The notes under the pieces were generated by a model. That model was not told where the DNA came from. It saw nothing but the letters and a program-made list of their open reading frames with translations, and searched no databases. The position numbers and the translations under genes were made by a program. 57,576 nucleotides of DNA from Segetibacter sp. (GTDB taxonomy: Bacteria > Bacteroidota > Bacteroidia > Chitinophagales > Chitinophagaceae), in NCBI GenBank assembly GCA_028288505.1, contig JAQBNN010000020.1, positions 1 through 57,576 on the forward strand, written 5' to 3'. Positions 1 to 9,936 of this stretch are shown here, in pieces; positions within the stretch are counted from its first letter, which is position 1; the number at the start of each line of letters is the position of its first letter.

Positions 1-2033
1 GCTTCACCGGTTAATTCGCTTTTAAACAAACCATTTTTTCTCTGGGGGTAGTTGGTATAGACTTCTCTACCGGTTAGGGCTTCGGTGCTTGACGCTTTAT
101 CGAGCATCGCCCGTAAAGCAGTATCTAGTTGAGGCTTAACCGAAGTAGACACTTGTAATCCTAAGATTGAATCAACATACGTTTCTGGTGCCTTATATTT
201 AAACCCTGTAATATTGAAAGAGTTGAAGAAGTCAGGGAACTTTTCACTCTTATCCTTACTTCTCCCAGCGAGTAAATAGTAGTGGGGACCTTTAATAAAA
301 GAACGGGTGACAATATAACCACCATCTTTTAAAGCATACTTTGCCTCCCTGTATGGTTGCTTATTTTGAAAACCTACAGTACTTACGAGTTGCTTTTGCA
401 CAATGTCACTTCCAAGAAAACTTTCCTGGATGAGGTTAAGATCAAACGTATCTTCTTCAATAAAGCTGAAGTTGTTTACCGTTTTTTTCCAAACCATATA
501 AGCATTACCAGTCTTCTCGTCTACTGCTTCGTACTCCCAGCGATCTAGTTTATCGGCTGTCTTTTTGTTTATAGCCGTGTTTGGTTCGTGTGGCAGGTTT
601 ACTTTAAATCCACCGTAAAATGGTTCGTAACTCCTCCAGGTACCTGCATAATTATTCTTTAAACTTATAGAGTTGAAGAAAGTTTCAGCCTCTTTACCTT
701 TTACATATTCGTCGATACCGCTCATTTTAAAAACCAGCACTTCGAAAGGAGTAACAATGATATTATAGCGTTGAATATTTCCTAAACGTGTGCGGTTGGT
801 AATATCATAACCAGGAAAACCGTTTTTTGTTATAGTTATCTTGCTTATGATCTTACCCGGGATGTTTTCATACAACATGCTATCAACTTTCTTAAGAATA
901 GCATTTTCATTCTGTCCTAACATAGCAGCATGATTGCGAACCCGCGTAAGCATATAATAAGAGCCGTTGTCCATATCAGCGTACTGCCAGCTTTCATTAC
1001 TTCTTACTTCATCCCGCTTGTAGAATTTACCGGGCAGTTGTAGTTCTATACTTCCATCATCCGTTAGTACATTTCTAAATTGAACGGGTACTTTTAGTTT
1101 ATCGATCTGCTCCTTCTGTGCAGCATCACGGTCACTCATAAAAATAGGTCGCAGTTGGTAACCTTTCTTTTTTAGCAGATCAATAACACCTCTTTTCCCA
1201 GGAAGATGCGCTGCTCCAACTCCCACAAATAAGCTTCGCTTCTTTAAAATTGTATCAATTGAATTAGCCTGGATATCGTTTCGCAGGTATAAAAACTTTT
1301 CAGTAAAAGCAGGTGAAGTAATGGTAAGTGTTTCAAGAGAGTCCATCAGATCAAGGTCACCTTTTCTGTATGCCTCCTGCATCTTCTTTTCTATTTCATA
1401 CATCGACACGCCGTCCGTATTAATTTTCTTCTTGCTTTTTTCTTTCACCATGTCCTGGTAAGCTTCCCTCATCAGCCGTTCTGTTTCTACGTAATCTTCC
1501 ACACCTGCAGGCATCTTGCCTAACTTACGACCAGTCTGATAAATGTACAGGTCCAGGTAAGTATTCTCTTCAAAATCAGCTCGCGCTTGAAAAGATCGAT
1601 AAAGTAAACTGTTTACAATAGTTGGCTCTTCGCTCAAAGCCTTCTGAATGTCATCTTCATAATTCAAAAGCTGAAAAGACTTTTCATTTATATAATCGGC
1701 AACAGTAGGATTTGAAAAACGGGCGATATCCATTTGTGCTTTTTGCATCCTGAACATTTGATCCTGCCACACTTGTGGATTTAATTCAAGCGCAACAGCA
1801 TCAGTACTTCTTAATGCATGATAAAATGAATCGCTTAAGTGAAACACCATTTTACTGCTTACGTGCATAGTGCCAAACAGGTAGGATGGCTTTTTCAAAC
1901 CATTTCCTGTGATCTCCCAAAACAAACTCGGGTATTTCTTAGTGGTAACTTTCTTTTGAGCAAATGGCTGGAGCGATGCAGTTAAAAAGCAAACAATAAC
2001 AGCAAGAGATTTAAGTAAAGCTTTCATCCTCAT
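1..2033 (-). CDS. TraB/GumN family protein, 3' end cut by left window edge
   Basis: Own minus-strand translation, open to the edge: M(RM)KALLKSLAVIVCFLTASLQPFAQKK...YPSLFWEITGNGLKKPSYLFGTMHVSS...; GumN-like 'YLFGTMHV' plus later 'FVGVGAAHLPGKRGVIDLLKKKGY'. Alternative start at 2027. Confidence 0.85.
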   Translation of the reverse strand, partial: MRMKALLKSLAVIVCFLTASLQPFAQKKVTTKKYPSLFWEITGNGLKKPSYLFGTMHVSSKMVFHLSDSFYHALRSTDAVALELNPQVWQDQMFRMQKAQMDIARFSNPTVADYINEKSFQLLNYEDDIQKALSEEPTIVNSLLYRSFQARADFEENTYLDLYIYQTGRKLGKMPAGVEDYVETERLMREAYQDMVKEKSKKKINTDGVSMYEIEKKMQEAYRKGDLDLMDSLETLTITSPAFTEKFLYLRNDIQANSIDTILKKRSLFVGVGAAHLPGKRGVIDLLKKKGYQLRPIFMSDRDAAQKEQIDKLKVPVQFRNVLTDDGSIELQLPGKFYKRDEVRSNESWQYADMDNGSYYMLTRVRNHAAMLGQNENAILKKVDSMLYENIPGKIISKITITKNGFPGYDITNRTRLGNIQRYNIIVTPFEVLVFKMSGIDEYVKGKEAETFFNSISLKNNYAGTWRSYEPFYGGFKVNLPHEPNTAINKKTADKLDRWEYEAVDEKTGNAYMVWKKTVNNFSFIEEDTFDLNLIQESFLGSDIVQKQLVSTVGFQNKQPYREAKYALKDGGYIVTRSFIKGPHYYLLAGRSKDKSEKFPDFFNSFNITGFKYKAPETYVDSILGLQVSTSVKPQLDTALRAMLDKASSTEALTGREVYTNYPQRKNGLFKSELTGE

Positions 2034-2210
2034 ATTCCAATAATTAGGCGAACTGGTAAGTTGATTAAAAAAAAGCAGGTAAAAAATTATTTCCGGTTAA
2101 ATGGGTGCTTTTACAGTCGTAGCTTTAATAATGCGATAAATCCCATGCCTAAAGAAGTACATATCACAGTTCTTTAAGTTTTCTCCTGATTTTCTTTAGT
2201 AAGTTTCTCC

Positions 2211-2218
2211 TACCTTTG
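2211..2218 (+). promoter_or_regulatory. possible Bacteroidota -7 element (TACCTTTG) upstream of queA
   Basis: Matches TAnnTTTG with a T-rich TTTCTTT about 20 bp upstream. Confidence 0.35.
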
Positions 2219-2311
2219 CCGACTTTCAAATCATGCCGTAACATGACACTAGTTCCAGTGAAAAGGAGCGACCTGCCTGTGCGCCATTGAAAAAAATACT
2301 ATCAATAGCAC

Positions 2312-3361
2312 ATGAAATTATCACAGTTTAAGTTTGATCTTCCGCTAAACCTGATCGCACAAAATCCCACAAAGAAAAGAGAGGACAGCCGCATGATGGT
2401 TGTTCACCGTAAAACAGGGCAAATTGAAAACAAGCACTTCCGCGACATTATGGAGTACTTTGACGATAAGGATGTTTTCGTAGTAAATAACACCAAAGTT
2501 TTTCCCGCAAGAATGTATGGACGCAAGGAAAAAACAGGTGCTAAAATTGAAGTTTTCTTACTTCGCGAATTAAACAAGACCAACCGCCTTTGGGATGTAA
2601 TTGTTGATCCCGCAAGAAAGATTCGTGTAGGTAACAAATTATATTTTGGAGATGCTGACGAGCTTGTTGCAGAAGTAATTGACAATACAACCAGTCGTGG
2701 ACGTACCATCCGCTTTTTATGGGAAGGAAGTGAAGAAGAGTTCAAAGCGCAATTAGAAGCGCTTGGTGAAACACCGCTTCCTAAATACATTAAGCGTAAG
2801 CCTGATGAAGAGGATCGCGAAAGATACCAGACAGTTTATGCAAAGCATGAAGGTGCTGTTGCAGCTCCAACTGCTGGCTTGCACTTTAGTAAAGAGTTAA
2901 TCAAGCGTTGCGAGATCAAAGGAATTCGCTTTGCTGAAGTTACTTTACATACAGGCCTTGGTACCTTCCGCCCCATTGAAGTTGAACATTTAAGCAAACA
3001 TAAAATGGATGCTGAGTATTACAACATCGACGACTTTTCTTGTAAAATTGTAAACAAGGCGAAAGAAAACGGCAACCGTATTTGCTCCATCGGTACCACT
3101 ACAATGCGTGCTTTGGAAAGCAGCTTCACAGCGCAAAAAATGTTGAAGCCAAGTGAAGGCTGGACAAATACTTTCATCCACCCTCCTTACGATTTCAATA
3201 TTGCTGACAGCCTTGTTACAAACTTCCATCTTCCTAAAACAAGTTTGTTGATTATGACTTGCGCTTTCGCTGGTTACGATCTTGCCATGGAAGCTTACAA
3301 AAAAGCTATCAAAGACAAGTACCGTTTCTTCAGCTATGGAGATGCGTTGTTGGTTTTATAA
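2312..3361 (+). CDS. queA: S-adenosylmethionine:tRNA ribosyltransferase-isomerase
   Basis: 349 aa; [33 protein letters not shown]..., '[11 protein letters not shown]', '[12 protein letters not shown]'. Confidence 0.95.
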   Translation: MKLSQFKFDLPLNLIAQNPTKKREDSRMMVVHRKTGQIENKHFRDIMEYFDDKDVFVVNNTKVFPARMYGRKEKTGAKIEVFLLRELNKTNRLWDVIVDPARKIRVGNKLYFGDADELVAEVIDNTTSRGRTIRFLWEGSEEEFKAQLEALGETPLPKYIKRKPDEEDRERYQTVYAKHEGAVAAPTAGLHFSKELIKRCEIKGIRFAEVTLHTGLGTFRPIEVEHLSKHKMDAEYYNIDDFSCKIVNKAKENGNRICSIGTTTMRALESSFTAQKMLKPSEGWTNTFIHPPYDFNIADSLVTNFHLPKTSLLIMTCAFAGYDLAMEAYKKAIKDKYRFFSYGDALLVL

Positions 3362-3389
3362 ATTTTTAGTTATACAACTACAGATATTA

Positions 3390-3420
3390 AAAGCAGTTAC
3401 ATTTTGTAGCTGCTTTTTTG
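3390..3420 (+). terminator. rho-independent terminator after queA
   Basis: AAAAGCAGTTAC-atttt-GTAGCTGCTTTTTTG stem plus T-run. Confidence 0.7.
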
Positions 3421-3447
3421 TTTACAGGCATTTGTTTTTCAATTAAA

Positions 3448-3472
3448 CATCGTTGTGTCACTCACTTGTACT
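3448..3472 (+). repeat. B-type arm downstream of queA
   Basis: CATCGTTGTGTCACTCACTTGTACT. Confidence 0.93.
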
Positions 3473-3494
3473 ATAAGTTCCTGTAGCAGCTTTA

Positions 3495-3566
3495 GCCGCA
3501 AAGACACTAAGACACGAAGTAACACAAAGACCTTAGCGAGTCTTTGTGCCTTTGTGTCTTAGTGGC
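3495..3566. repeat. GCCGCAAAGACACTAAG inverted hairpin repeat nested between B and A arms
   Basis: GCCGCAAAGACACTAAG ... CTTTGTGTCTTAGTGGC. Confidence 0.85.
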
Positions 3567-3591
3567 ATAAAAAGAAGAATAAAGAGATACA

Positions 3592-3616
3592 AGTACAAGA
3601 GTGCGACGCAACGATG
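3592..3616 (-). repeat. A-type arm downstream of folE
   Basis: AGTACAAGAGTGCGACGCAACGATG. Confidence 0.93.
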
Positions 3617-3644
3617 ATGAAAAGAATTACAACAGTTGGGACCA

Positions 3645-3677
3645 TAAAAAAAGCCCTGCAAATTGCAAGGCCTTTAG
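3645..3677 (-). terminator. rho-independent terminator after folE
   Basis: Minus strand: AAAGGCCTTGC-aattt-GCAGGGCTTTTTTT. Confidence 0.7.
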
Positions 3678-3694
3678 AGAATATGGTTTTATGA

Positions 3695-4291
3695 TTAATG
3701 CAGTTTTGCGGATACCAACTTAAGAAACTCACTACGCGTTGGTATTTTTTCGAATTCACCTGAAAATGCCGATGTAGTAGTAGAAGAGTTTTGCTTTTGC
3801 ACACCACGCATCATCATACATAAATGTGAAGCTTCAATAATTACTGCAACGCCGAGTGGATTTAACGCTTCTTTTATAGCGTCTAAGATTTGCGTGGTAA
3901 GCCTTTCCTGCACCTGCAAGCGCTTTGAAAAAACGTCAACAACACGGGCAATTTTACTGAGGCCCGTTATGTAACCATTGGGTATGTAAGCAACGTGCGC
4001 CTTACCATAAAAAGGCAGCATGTGGTGTTCACACATGCTGTACAACTCAATGTCTTTTACAATAATCATCTCACTCACATCTTCGTGAAACTTTGCGGAG
4101 TTTAAAATTTCAACTGCGTTTTGTTGGTAGCCTTGTGTAGCAAACTGCATCGCCTTTGCTATGCGTTCAGGTGTTTTCAACAAGCCTTCGCGTTGCGGAT
4201 CTTCGCCTAACAACGTTATCATTTCACGGTAATTAACTGCAAGCCCTTCTGTTATATTTTCGTCGAACGTTTCTTTTTTATGATATGCCAT
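3695..4291 (-). CDS. folE: GTP cyclohydrolase I
   Basis: 198 aa; '[53 protein letters not shown]' and '[24 protein letters not shown]'. Confidence 0.95.
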   Translation of the reverse strand: MAYHKKETFDENITEGLAVNYREMITLLGEDPQREGLLKTPERIAKAMQFATQGYQQNAVEILNSAKFHEDVSEMIIVKDIELYSMCEHHMLPFYGKAHVAYIPNGYITGLSKIARVVDVFSKRLQVQERLTTQILDAIKEALNPLGVAVIIEASHLCMMMRGVQKQNSSTTTSAFSGEFEKIPTRSEFLKLVSAKLH

Positions 4292-4305
4292 GCTTTCAAA
4301 TTTAT

Positions 4306-4719
4306 TTATACCGGGTACTCAACAAAGTTTCTTGGAGTTTCATATAACCTTATTTGAAGCTCAAACTTTGGATTTATTAGTTCCCTGAGAATATTATAGA
4401 TAACGATAACAATGTTTTCGGCTGTTGGGTTAAGTTGGGCAAACTCTTTTGTATCGAGGTTTAAATTCTTGTGATCGAACTTTGCCAGCACGTGTTGCTG
4501 AATCAAATCGCTTAAAATTTTAAGATCGATAACATAACCGGTAGCAGGATCTGGTTCGCCAACAACCTTTACAATCAAGTCGTAGTTGTGGCCATGGTAA
4601 TTTGGATTGTTGCATTTACCAAAGACAGCATCGTTCTGCTGATCGTCCCACGATTTATTATACAACCTGTGTGCTGCATTAAAATGCTCCTTTCGAAAAA
4701 CGGCTACTTTGCTCATCAC
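4306..4719 (-). CDS. 6-pyruvoyl tetrahydropterin synthase / QueD family protein
   Basis: 137 aa; '[10 protein letters not shown]', '[11 protein letters not shown]', 'DHKNLN', '[12 protein letters not shown]', '[11 protein letters not shown]'. Confidence 0.9.
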   Translation of the reverse strand: MMSKVAVFRKEHFNAAHRLYNKSWDDQQNDAVFGKCNNPNYHGHNYDLIVKVVGEPDPATGYVIDLKILSDLIQQHVLAKFDHKNLNLDTKEFAQLNPTAENIVIVIYNILRELINPKFELQIRLYETPRNFVEYPV

Positions 4720-4767
4720 GCGTAATTTAAGAACAGGTTATAAAAAATAAAGCCAAAAAATAATCAG

Positions 4768-5181
4768 CTAGTTCTCTCCGAAATATTCAACAAAAATTCG
4801 CGGAGTTTCATATAGTTTAATACAATGCAACTTAACCTCGGCAGGTAAATGAGGATTTAGTTGCTCCCAAATGCATTGCGCCAAAACTTCTGTGCTACAC
4901 ATTTTTCCTGCTAAGAAATCAACATCAAGATTTAAATTCTTATGATCTATTTTTTTAGTTACATGCTCCTGCACCAGTAAGCTCAACTTTTTTGCATCGA
5001 ATAAAAAACCCGTCTCAGGATCTACCTTTCCCTTTATCGTCACATATAAGTCGTAGTTGTGCCCATGCCAGTTCTCGTTGGCGCAAACACCAAAAACTTC
5101 CTCGTTCTTTTCCTTGCTCCAGGCAGGATTAAAAAGTTTGTGAGCGGCGTTAAAATGTTCTATCCTCGTCAGGTATACCAT
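4768..5181 (-). CDS. 6-pyruvoyl tetrahydropterin synthase / QueD family protein (second tandem paralog)
   Basis: 137 aa; 'IEHFNAAHKL', 'CANENWHGHNY', 'DHKNLN', 'KLYETPRIFVEYF'. Confidence 0.9.
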   Translation of the reverse strand: MVYLTRIEHFNAAHKLFNPAWSKEKNEEVFGVCANENWHGHNYDLYVTIKGKVDPETGFLFDAKKLSLLVQEHVTKKIDHKNLNLDVDFLAGKMCSTEVLAQCIWEQLNPHLPAEVKLHCIKLYETPRIFVEYFGEN

Positions 5182-5262
5182 TCTTCTCTTAAAATTTTCT
5201 CAAAGGTAACATTTGAAAACAAAATGCATTGACAGATGCACATCTCTTACGACCTTTAACAT

Positions 5263-5931
5263 ATGAGAGTTGTAATAAGTTCGGCTACAGCTAACGAATG
5301 GGTGAAAATAAATGAAGTTATTAATCCACTTTACACGGGAGAAAGTCAACGACTACAAGTGTCTTTTCATGTGAGTGGCGTTGGTATTCTTCCGTCTACA
5401 TTTTCGCTCAGCCAACTAATTATTCAACAGCAGCCAGACCTTGTTATCCAGGCTGGCATTGCGGGCACTTTCGATACCCGGATTCCTTTAGGTAAAGTAG
5501 TTGCCGTAAAAGATGAAGCATTAGCTGATACCGGCGTTGAAGAAAATGGCAAATGGAAAGATGTCTTCGATTTAAAATTGCAGGCACAGAACGAACCTCC
5601 ATTTGAAAAGAAAAAGCTTATCAATCCCTGGTTGGAAAAATACAATATTTTAAAGCTGCCGGAGGTAAGTGGCGTAACAATATCGCAAGTAACCACTAAA
5701 GCCGAACGTGCCAGGCAGATTGAAAAAAAATACAATCCTGTTGTTGAGAGCATGGAAGGTGCAGCCTTACATTATGTTTGTCTACAAACTGTAACGCCCT
5801 TCATACAAATAAGAGGAATCAGTAATTATATTGGCGAAAGAAATAAGGCAAACTGGAAAATAAAAGAAGCACTTGACAACGTTACAACTAACGTAACAAA
5901 GCTTTTAGACAGGCTTTATAAATTAAAGTAG
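5263..5931 (+). CDS. mqnB: futalosine hydrolase
   Basis: 222 aa nucleosidase-like: 'VSGVGILPSTFSLSQLI', 'PDLVIQAGIAGTFD', 'VVESMEGAALHYVC'; adjacent to mqnD. Confidence 0.88.
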   Translation: MRVVISSATANEWVKINEVINPLYTGESQRLQVSFHVSGVGILPSTFSLSQLIIQQQPDLVIQAGIAGTFDTRIPLGKVVAVKDEALADTGVEENGKWKDVFDLKLQAQNEPPFEKKKLINPWLEKYNILKLPEVSGVTISQVTTKAERARQIEKKYNPVVESMEGAALHYVCLQTVTPFIQIRGISNYIGERNKANWKIKEALDNVTTNVTKLLDRLYKLK

Positions 5932-5956
5932 ATTTTAAAAACATAAAGGATTAGCA

Positions 5957-6778
5957 TTGAAACTAACACTAGGATTTAGCCCGTGCCCCAATGATACTTT
6001 TATTTTTGATGCACTTGTAAATAAAAAAATTCATACAGGTGATTTTGAACTTGCCGTAATACTTGAAGACGTTCAAACGCTCAATAAATGGGCAAAGGAA
6101 AGCAGGCTCGACATAAGTAAAATAAGCTACGGTGTACTTCCATTATTGCTTAACGAATACATACTTCTAAACAGCGGTGGCGCCCTCGGTACTGGCGTTG
6201 GCCCCTTGCTTATTGCCACTTCCCCTATTGAAGATTTTGAAAATAATTTAGACAACCTTAAGGTGGTTATCCCGGGCGAAAATACAACGGCTCATATGTT
6301 GTTTACAATGGCGTTTCCTAATGTAACCAACAAACATTTTGTGGTATTTAACGAAGTGGAAGACCTCGTGCTTAAAGGTGAAGCGGATGCAGGAGTGATC
6401 ATTCATGAGAACCGGTTTACTTATGCAGAACGAGGATTAGTTAAGTGGCTTGACATGGGTGAGTTCTGGGAAAAGGAAACGGGTGTTCCAATTCCGTTAG
6501 GCGGCATTGTTGCAAAAAGATCGCTACCATTGGGGGTACTCGAAGAGGTAAACAGCCTTATTAAAAAAAGCATTGAATACGCTTTTGAACATTACCCTTT
6601 TGTTGCCGATTATGTGAAAGAACATTCGCAGGAAATGAGTGAAGACGTTATGCGTAAGCATATAGATTTGTACGTAAACAAATACTCCCTTGATTTAGGT
6701 GAGAATGGAAAGTCGGCGGTAAGAAAGTTGCTAAGTGTATATAAAGTGGAGGAAGACAAGTCTGTATTTTTGCATTAG
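5957..6778 (+). CDS. mqnD: 1,4-dihydroxy-6-naphthoate synthase
   Basis: 273 aa; 'LGFSPCPNDTFIFDALV', 'EDVQTLNKWA', 'GVIIHENRFTY'. Starts with TTG. Confidence 0.9.
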   Translation: MKLTLGFSPCPNDTFIFDALVNKKIHTGDFELAVILEDVQTLNKWAKESRLDISKISYGVLPLLLNEYILLNSGGALGTGVGPLLIATSPIEDFENNLDNLKVVIPGENTTAHMLFTMAFPNVTNKHFVVFNEVEDLVLKGEADAGVIIHENRFTYAERGLVKWLDMGEFWEKETGVPIPLGGIVAKRSLPLGVLEEVNSLIKKSIEYAFEHYPFVADYVKEHSQEMSEDVMRKHIDLYVNKYSLDLGENGKSAVRKLLSVYKVEEDKSVFLH

Positions 6779-6808
6779 TTAGTTACCGGCTTTTGTATTT
6801 CATAGCAT

Positions 6809-6833
6809 CATCGTTGTGTCACTCACTTGTACT
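6809..6833 (+). repeat. B-type arm downstream of mqnD
   Basis: CATCGTTGTGTCACTCACTTGTACT. Confidence 0.93.
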
Positions 6834-6854
6834 TTTTACTCTTAATGCAGCAAT

Positions 6855-6928
6855 GGCCGCAAAGACGCTAAGGACCAAAAAAACACAAAGACTTTAGCGA
6901 GCATGGAAACCTTCTTGCCTTTATGGCT
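6855..6928. repeat. GGCCGCAAAGACGCTAAGG hairpin repeat, degenerate right arm, nested between B and A arms
   Basis: GGCCGCAAAGACGCTAAGGACC ... CTTTAGCGAGCATGGAAACCTTCTTGCCTTTATGGC. Confidence 0.65.
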
Positions 6929-6956
6929 CTCAAAAAAAGATGAATAAAGATTTGCA

Positions 6957-6981
6957 AGTACAAGAGTGCGACGCAAGAATG
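6957..6981 (-). repeat. A-type arm downstream of the photolyase gene
   Basis: AGTACAAGAGTGCGACGCAAGAATG. Confidence 0.92.
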
Positions 6982-7017
6982 CTAAATAGAAATATTGAAG
7001 ACGGGTACAAAAGAATT

Positions 7018-8328
7018 CTATTTACGTAAAGCCTTTGCATAGGTTTCTAAAGCACGAGCTCGCGCTCTTGCATGGTCAACAATAGGTTTTGCATAACTAA
7101 ACTCCTGGAACTCGGGCACCCACTTTTTAATGTATTCAAAAGCTTTGTCAAACTTCTGCATTTGTAGTGTTGGATTAAAAATTCTAAAGTAAGGAGCAGC
7201 ATCAACACCACTACCAGCGGCCCATTGCCAACCTCCGTTATTGGAAGCCAACTCAAAGTCAAGCAGCTTTTGTGCGAAATACGCCTCGCCCCAGCGATAG
7301 TCTATTAATAAATGTTTGGTAAGAAAACTGGCGACTATCATTCGTACACGGTTATGCATAAAACCAGTTGCATTTAGTTCTCGCATGCCAGCATCAACAA
7401 TAGGATAGCCGGTGTTGCCTTCGCACCACTTCGCAAACTCTTCCTCGTTGTTTCGCCACTCAATATTTTCGTATTCAGGCTTAAAAGTTTTGCCATTGCC
7501 GACATGTGGAAAATGCCATAAAATCGTTTGGTAAAACTCACGCCAAATGATTTCGTTGAGGTATGTTTCATTTAATTCAAGAGCTGTTCTTGCCAACTCT
7601 CTTACACTTAAAGTTCCAAACCGCAAGTGAACACCTAATCTTGAAGTTCCTTTATCAAGCCTCGGAAAATCTCTTGTATCAGCATAAGTTTTAATCAGTT
7701 CGGCCTGTAACTCTTTAGAGGGAAATGGATGATTGATGTTTTGAAAACCCATGCTCTGCAATGAAGGTATTTCAAGGAGTTGTTGCTTATAAAAATTGTG
7801 AGCGTATTTAGAGGTAGGATAAGAAGACAAATAAAACTCGTTGAGTTTCGCTTTCCATTTTCTACTGTAAGGAGTAAAAACGGTGTAGGGCTCGCCGTTA
7901 TCTTTCAGCACTTCATTTTTTTCAAAAATTACCTGGTCTTTGAAAGTTGTAAAGGTAATATTGTGTGCAGATAACAGCGAAGCAATAGCTGCATCTCTTT
8001 CCTTTGCATAAGGCTCGTAATCGTGATTAGTCAACACGTTAACCATGTTGTACTTCGCAAGCAATTGCAGAAAGATATCTGCAGGATTTCCATAGAAAAC
8101 CTCCAGCGTAGAACCAAGTTTGGATAGGTGGGCCTGCATTTCCTGCAAGGCTGAATGTATAAATTCAACTCTCCTATTCGCTTTATCGTCAAGGTTGTCG
8201 AGTATGCCCTTGTCAAAAACGAAAATGGGAACAACGGGAAAAGTACTTTTGAGCGCATGGTAAAGAGCAGCGTTGTCATTTAAGCGCAAGTCTCTTCTAA
8301 ACCACATTATACTTACTTTTTCCTTCAT
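7018..8328 (-). CDS. deoxyribodipyrimidine photolyase / cryptochrome family
   Basis: 'MKEKVSIMWFRRDLRLNDNAALYHAL...', 'IIWREFYQTILWHFP', 'WCEGNTGYPIVDAGMRELNATGFMHNRVRMIVASFLTKHLLIDYRWGE'. Start moved to 8328 because the tracked ORF (to 8445) overlaps the next gene. Confidence 0.93.
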   Translation of the reverse strand: MKEKVSIMWFRRDLRLNDNAALYHALKSTFPVVPIFVFDKGILDNLDDKANRRVEFIHSALQEMQAHLSKLGSTLEVFYGNPADIFLQLLAKYNMVNVLTNHDYEPYAKERDAAIASLLSAHNITFTTFKDQVIFEKNEVLKDNGEPYTVFTPYSRKWKAKLNEFYLSSYPTSKYAHNFYKQQLLEIPSLQSMGFQNINHPFPSKELQAELIKTYADTRDFPRLDKGTSRLGVHLRFGTLSVRELARTALELNETYLNEIIWREFYQTILWHFPHVGNGKTFKPEYENIEWRNNEEEFAKWCEGNTGYPIVDAGMRELNATGFMHNRVRMIVASFLTKHLLIDYRWGEAYFAQKLLDFELASNNGGWQWAAGSGVDAAPYFRIFNPTLQMQKFDKAFEYIKKWVPEFQEFSYAKPIVDHARARARALETYAKALRK

Positions 8329-8371
8329 CCTTGTGTTTGCTTTAAAACAATTTAAGAGAAGAAAAGTTTGG

Positions 8372-9214
8372 CTATTGCCACAAAGGAGTAATGCACTCTT
8401 TATAAAGATGAGAGGAAAAATTGTTGAGGAAAGTATTAGCGCCAATCTTCTTCACCCATTTTAATCCTGTAACAGCGTTAGTAACAAACACTTCCCTTGC
8501 CTCGTGTAGTTCTTCAATTGTAATAGTTGCTTCGGTGCATTTGATATGATTGTTTCTGCACCAGCCCATAATATACTTTCTCATCACGCCGTCTACGCAT
8601 CCTTCCGTTATGCCCGGAGTAAACAACTGGTCATCCCGAAGCAAAAAAAGATTGGCTATTGAACATTCCACCACTTTATCAAAAGCATTTAATAAAATAC
8701 AATCGTCCAAAAACTTTCTGTTCGCCCACGCTGCACCCATTAAGTAAGGCAGGTAACTATTTGTTTTTAGGGCAGAGTATAAATCGTAATTTTTTCGCCC
8801 GTCTTTAAATACATCGAGCATAAGGCCCTGCTTGTTTAATTGATCAGCGGCAGGTTCTAAAGGAATCGATTCAATATAAATGTTTGGAGAATTATCAACA
8901 TCCTGAAATAAACCACCTTCGCCCCTGTATACCATTACACGAAGCCGGCAACTTTGCAGTTTATTGGCCTGTAAGAGTTCCTGTATATCATCGAAAAGTT
9001 TTTGAGGCGTTAATAGCGAAGGAATGGTAAACTGTAGTGTTTGTAGAGTATTAAATAGTCTTTGAAAGTGCAGTTCTACGAGGGGGATTCTTGTGTTTAC
9101 TACCCGCATCGTCTCAAAAAAACCATCACCATACCTGAAAGAACGATTACGGGGCGAGATACAAACAACTGATTCTTTTACAACCTTTCCATTAAGCGAA
9201 ATGTATGATGACAT
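8372..9214 (-). CDS. aminotransferase class IV (4-amino-4-deoxychorismate lyase or branched-chain aminotransferase-like)
   Basis: 280 aa; 'SFRYGDGFFETMRV', 'NSYLPYLMGAAWA', 'VECSIANLFLLRDDQLFTPGITEGCVDGVMR'. Confidence 0.85.
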   Translation of the reverse strand: MSSYISLNGKVVKESVVCISPRNRSFRYGDGFFETMRVVNTRIPLVELHFQRLFNTLQTLQFTIPSLLTPQKLFDDIQELLQANKLQSCRLRVMVYRGEGGLFQDVDNSPNIYIESIPLEPAADQLNKQGLMLDVFKDGRKNYDLYSALKTNSYLPYLMGAAWANRKFLDDCILLNAFDKVVECSIANLFLLRDDQLFTPGITEGCVDGVMRKYIMGWCRNNHIKCTEATITIEELHEAREVFVTNAVTGLKWVKKIGANTFLNNFSSHLYKECITPLWQ

Positions 9215-9220
9215 GGCAAA

Positions 9221-9256
9221 AAATAAAAGCCCGACAAGAATGGCGGGCAGAAAAAA
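9221..9256 (-). terminator. rho-independent terminator after the NarL-type regulator gene
   Basis: Minus strand: CTGCCCGCCATTCTTGTCGGGCTTTTATTTTTT. Confidence 0.65.
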
Positions 9257-9267
9257 TAAGTTTGTTA

Positions 9268-9936
9268 TCAGCCTTCTACTATACCATGCTTAACAGCATA
9301 TAAAATCAATCCTGCTGTACTCTTTGCACCGGTTTTGATTTTTAAGCGATCTCTTATTGCCTCGACCGTTCTTGGACTTATATCTACAATATCGGCAATT
9401 TCTTTTGTGCTTTTTTCATCGCACATGAGCCTAAGTACTTGTATCTCTTTCTCACTCAACTCGGCATCATCAGGTAACGAGGTCTCAATCATTCTTTTAC
9501 TTCTAAGGCCACTTAACATTGCCTTGTTAGTATACTCGTTAAAGAAAAACTCTTTGGTATGTACTGTCTTTATTGCCTCGTAAATCGTTTCGCTGTCGCT
9601 GTTTTTAGTAAGGTAACTGTTAGCCCCAATCTCCATAAGTTTACTAATCATGCTTACATCATCATTCATAGTCAGCATAATTATCCGTACGTCGGGAAGC
9701 ACCTTACGCACTTCCGGTAAAGTAGCAATGCCATCCATTATTGGCATTTGAATGTCCAACAAGATCACATCGGGGTGTAAAAATTTAACCAGGTTAAGCA
9801 ATTGCATGCCATTCTCTGCCTCACCCAAAAACTCAATGTCTGGGTAGTGAGATAACGATGCCTTCACACCGGTTCTAAACAAAGCATGGTCGTCGGTGAT
9901 TAAAACTTTTATTTTACCATTACTGTCTGTGCTCAT
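9268..9936 (-). CDS. NarL/FixJ-type response regulator (REC + LuxR HTH)
   Basis: 222 aa; 'VLITDDHALFRTGVKASL', 'DVILLDIQMPIMDGI', 'LSEKEIQVLRLMCDEKSTKEIADIVDISPRTVEAIRDRLKIKTG'. Confidence 0.95.
   Translation of the reverse strand: MSTDSNGKIKVLITDDHALFRTGVKASLSHYPDIEFLGEAENGMQLLNLVKFLHPDVILLDIQMPIMDGIATLPEVRKVLPDVRIIMLTMNDDVSMISKLMEIGANSYLTKNSDSETIYEAIKTVHTKEFFFNEYTNKAMLSGLRSKRMIETSLPDDAELSEKEIQVLRLMCDEKSTKEIADIVDISPRTVEAIRDRLKIKTGAKSTAGLILYAVKHGIVEG

Noticed and set aside
357-548. Plus-strand 63-aa ORF
   Set aside because: Lies antisense inside the well-supported TraB/GumN coding frame; no recognisable protein features.
2404-3229. Minus-strand ORFs opposite queA
   Set aside because: Antisense shadows of a strongly conserved gene. 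The same reasoning applies to antisense ORFs throughout the cys, GH and TonB receptor genes.
8329-8445. N-terminal extension of the photolyase ORF (MALILSSTIF...)
   Set aside because: Overlaps the end of the aminotransferase gene; the internal Met (MKEKVSIMWFRRDLRLND) gives the normal family N-terminus.
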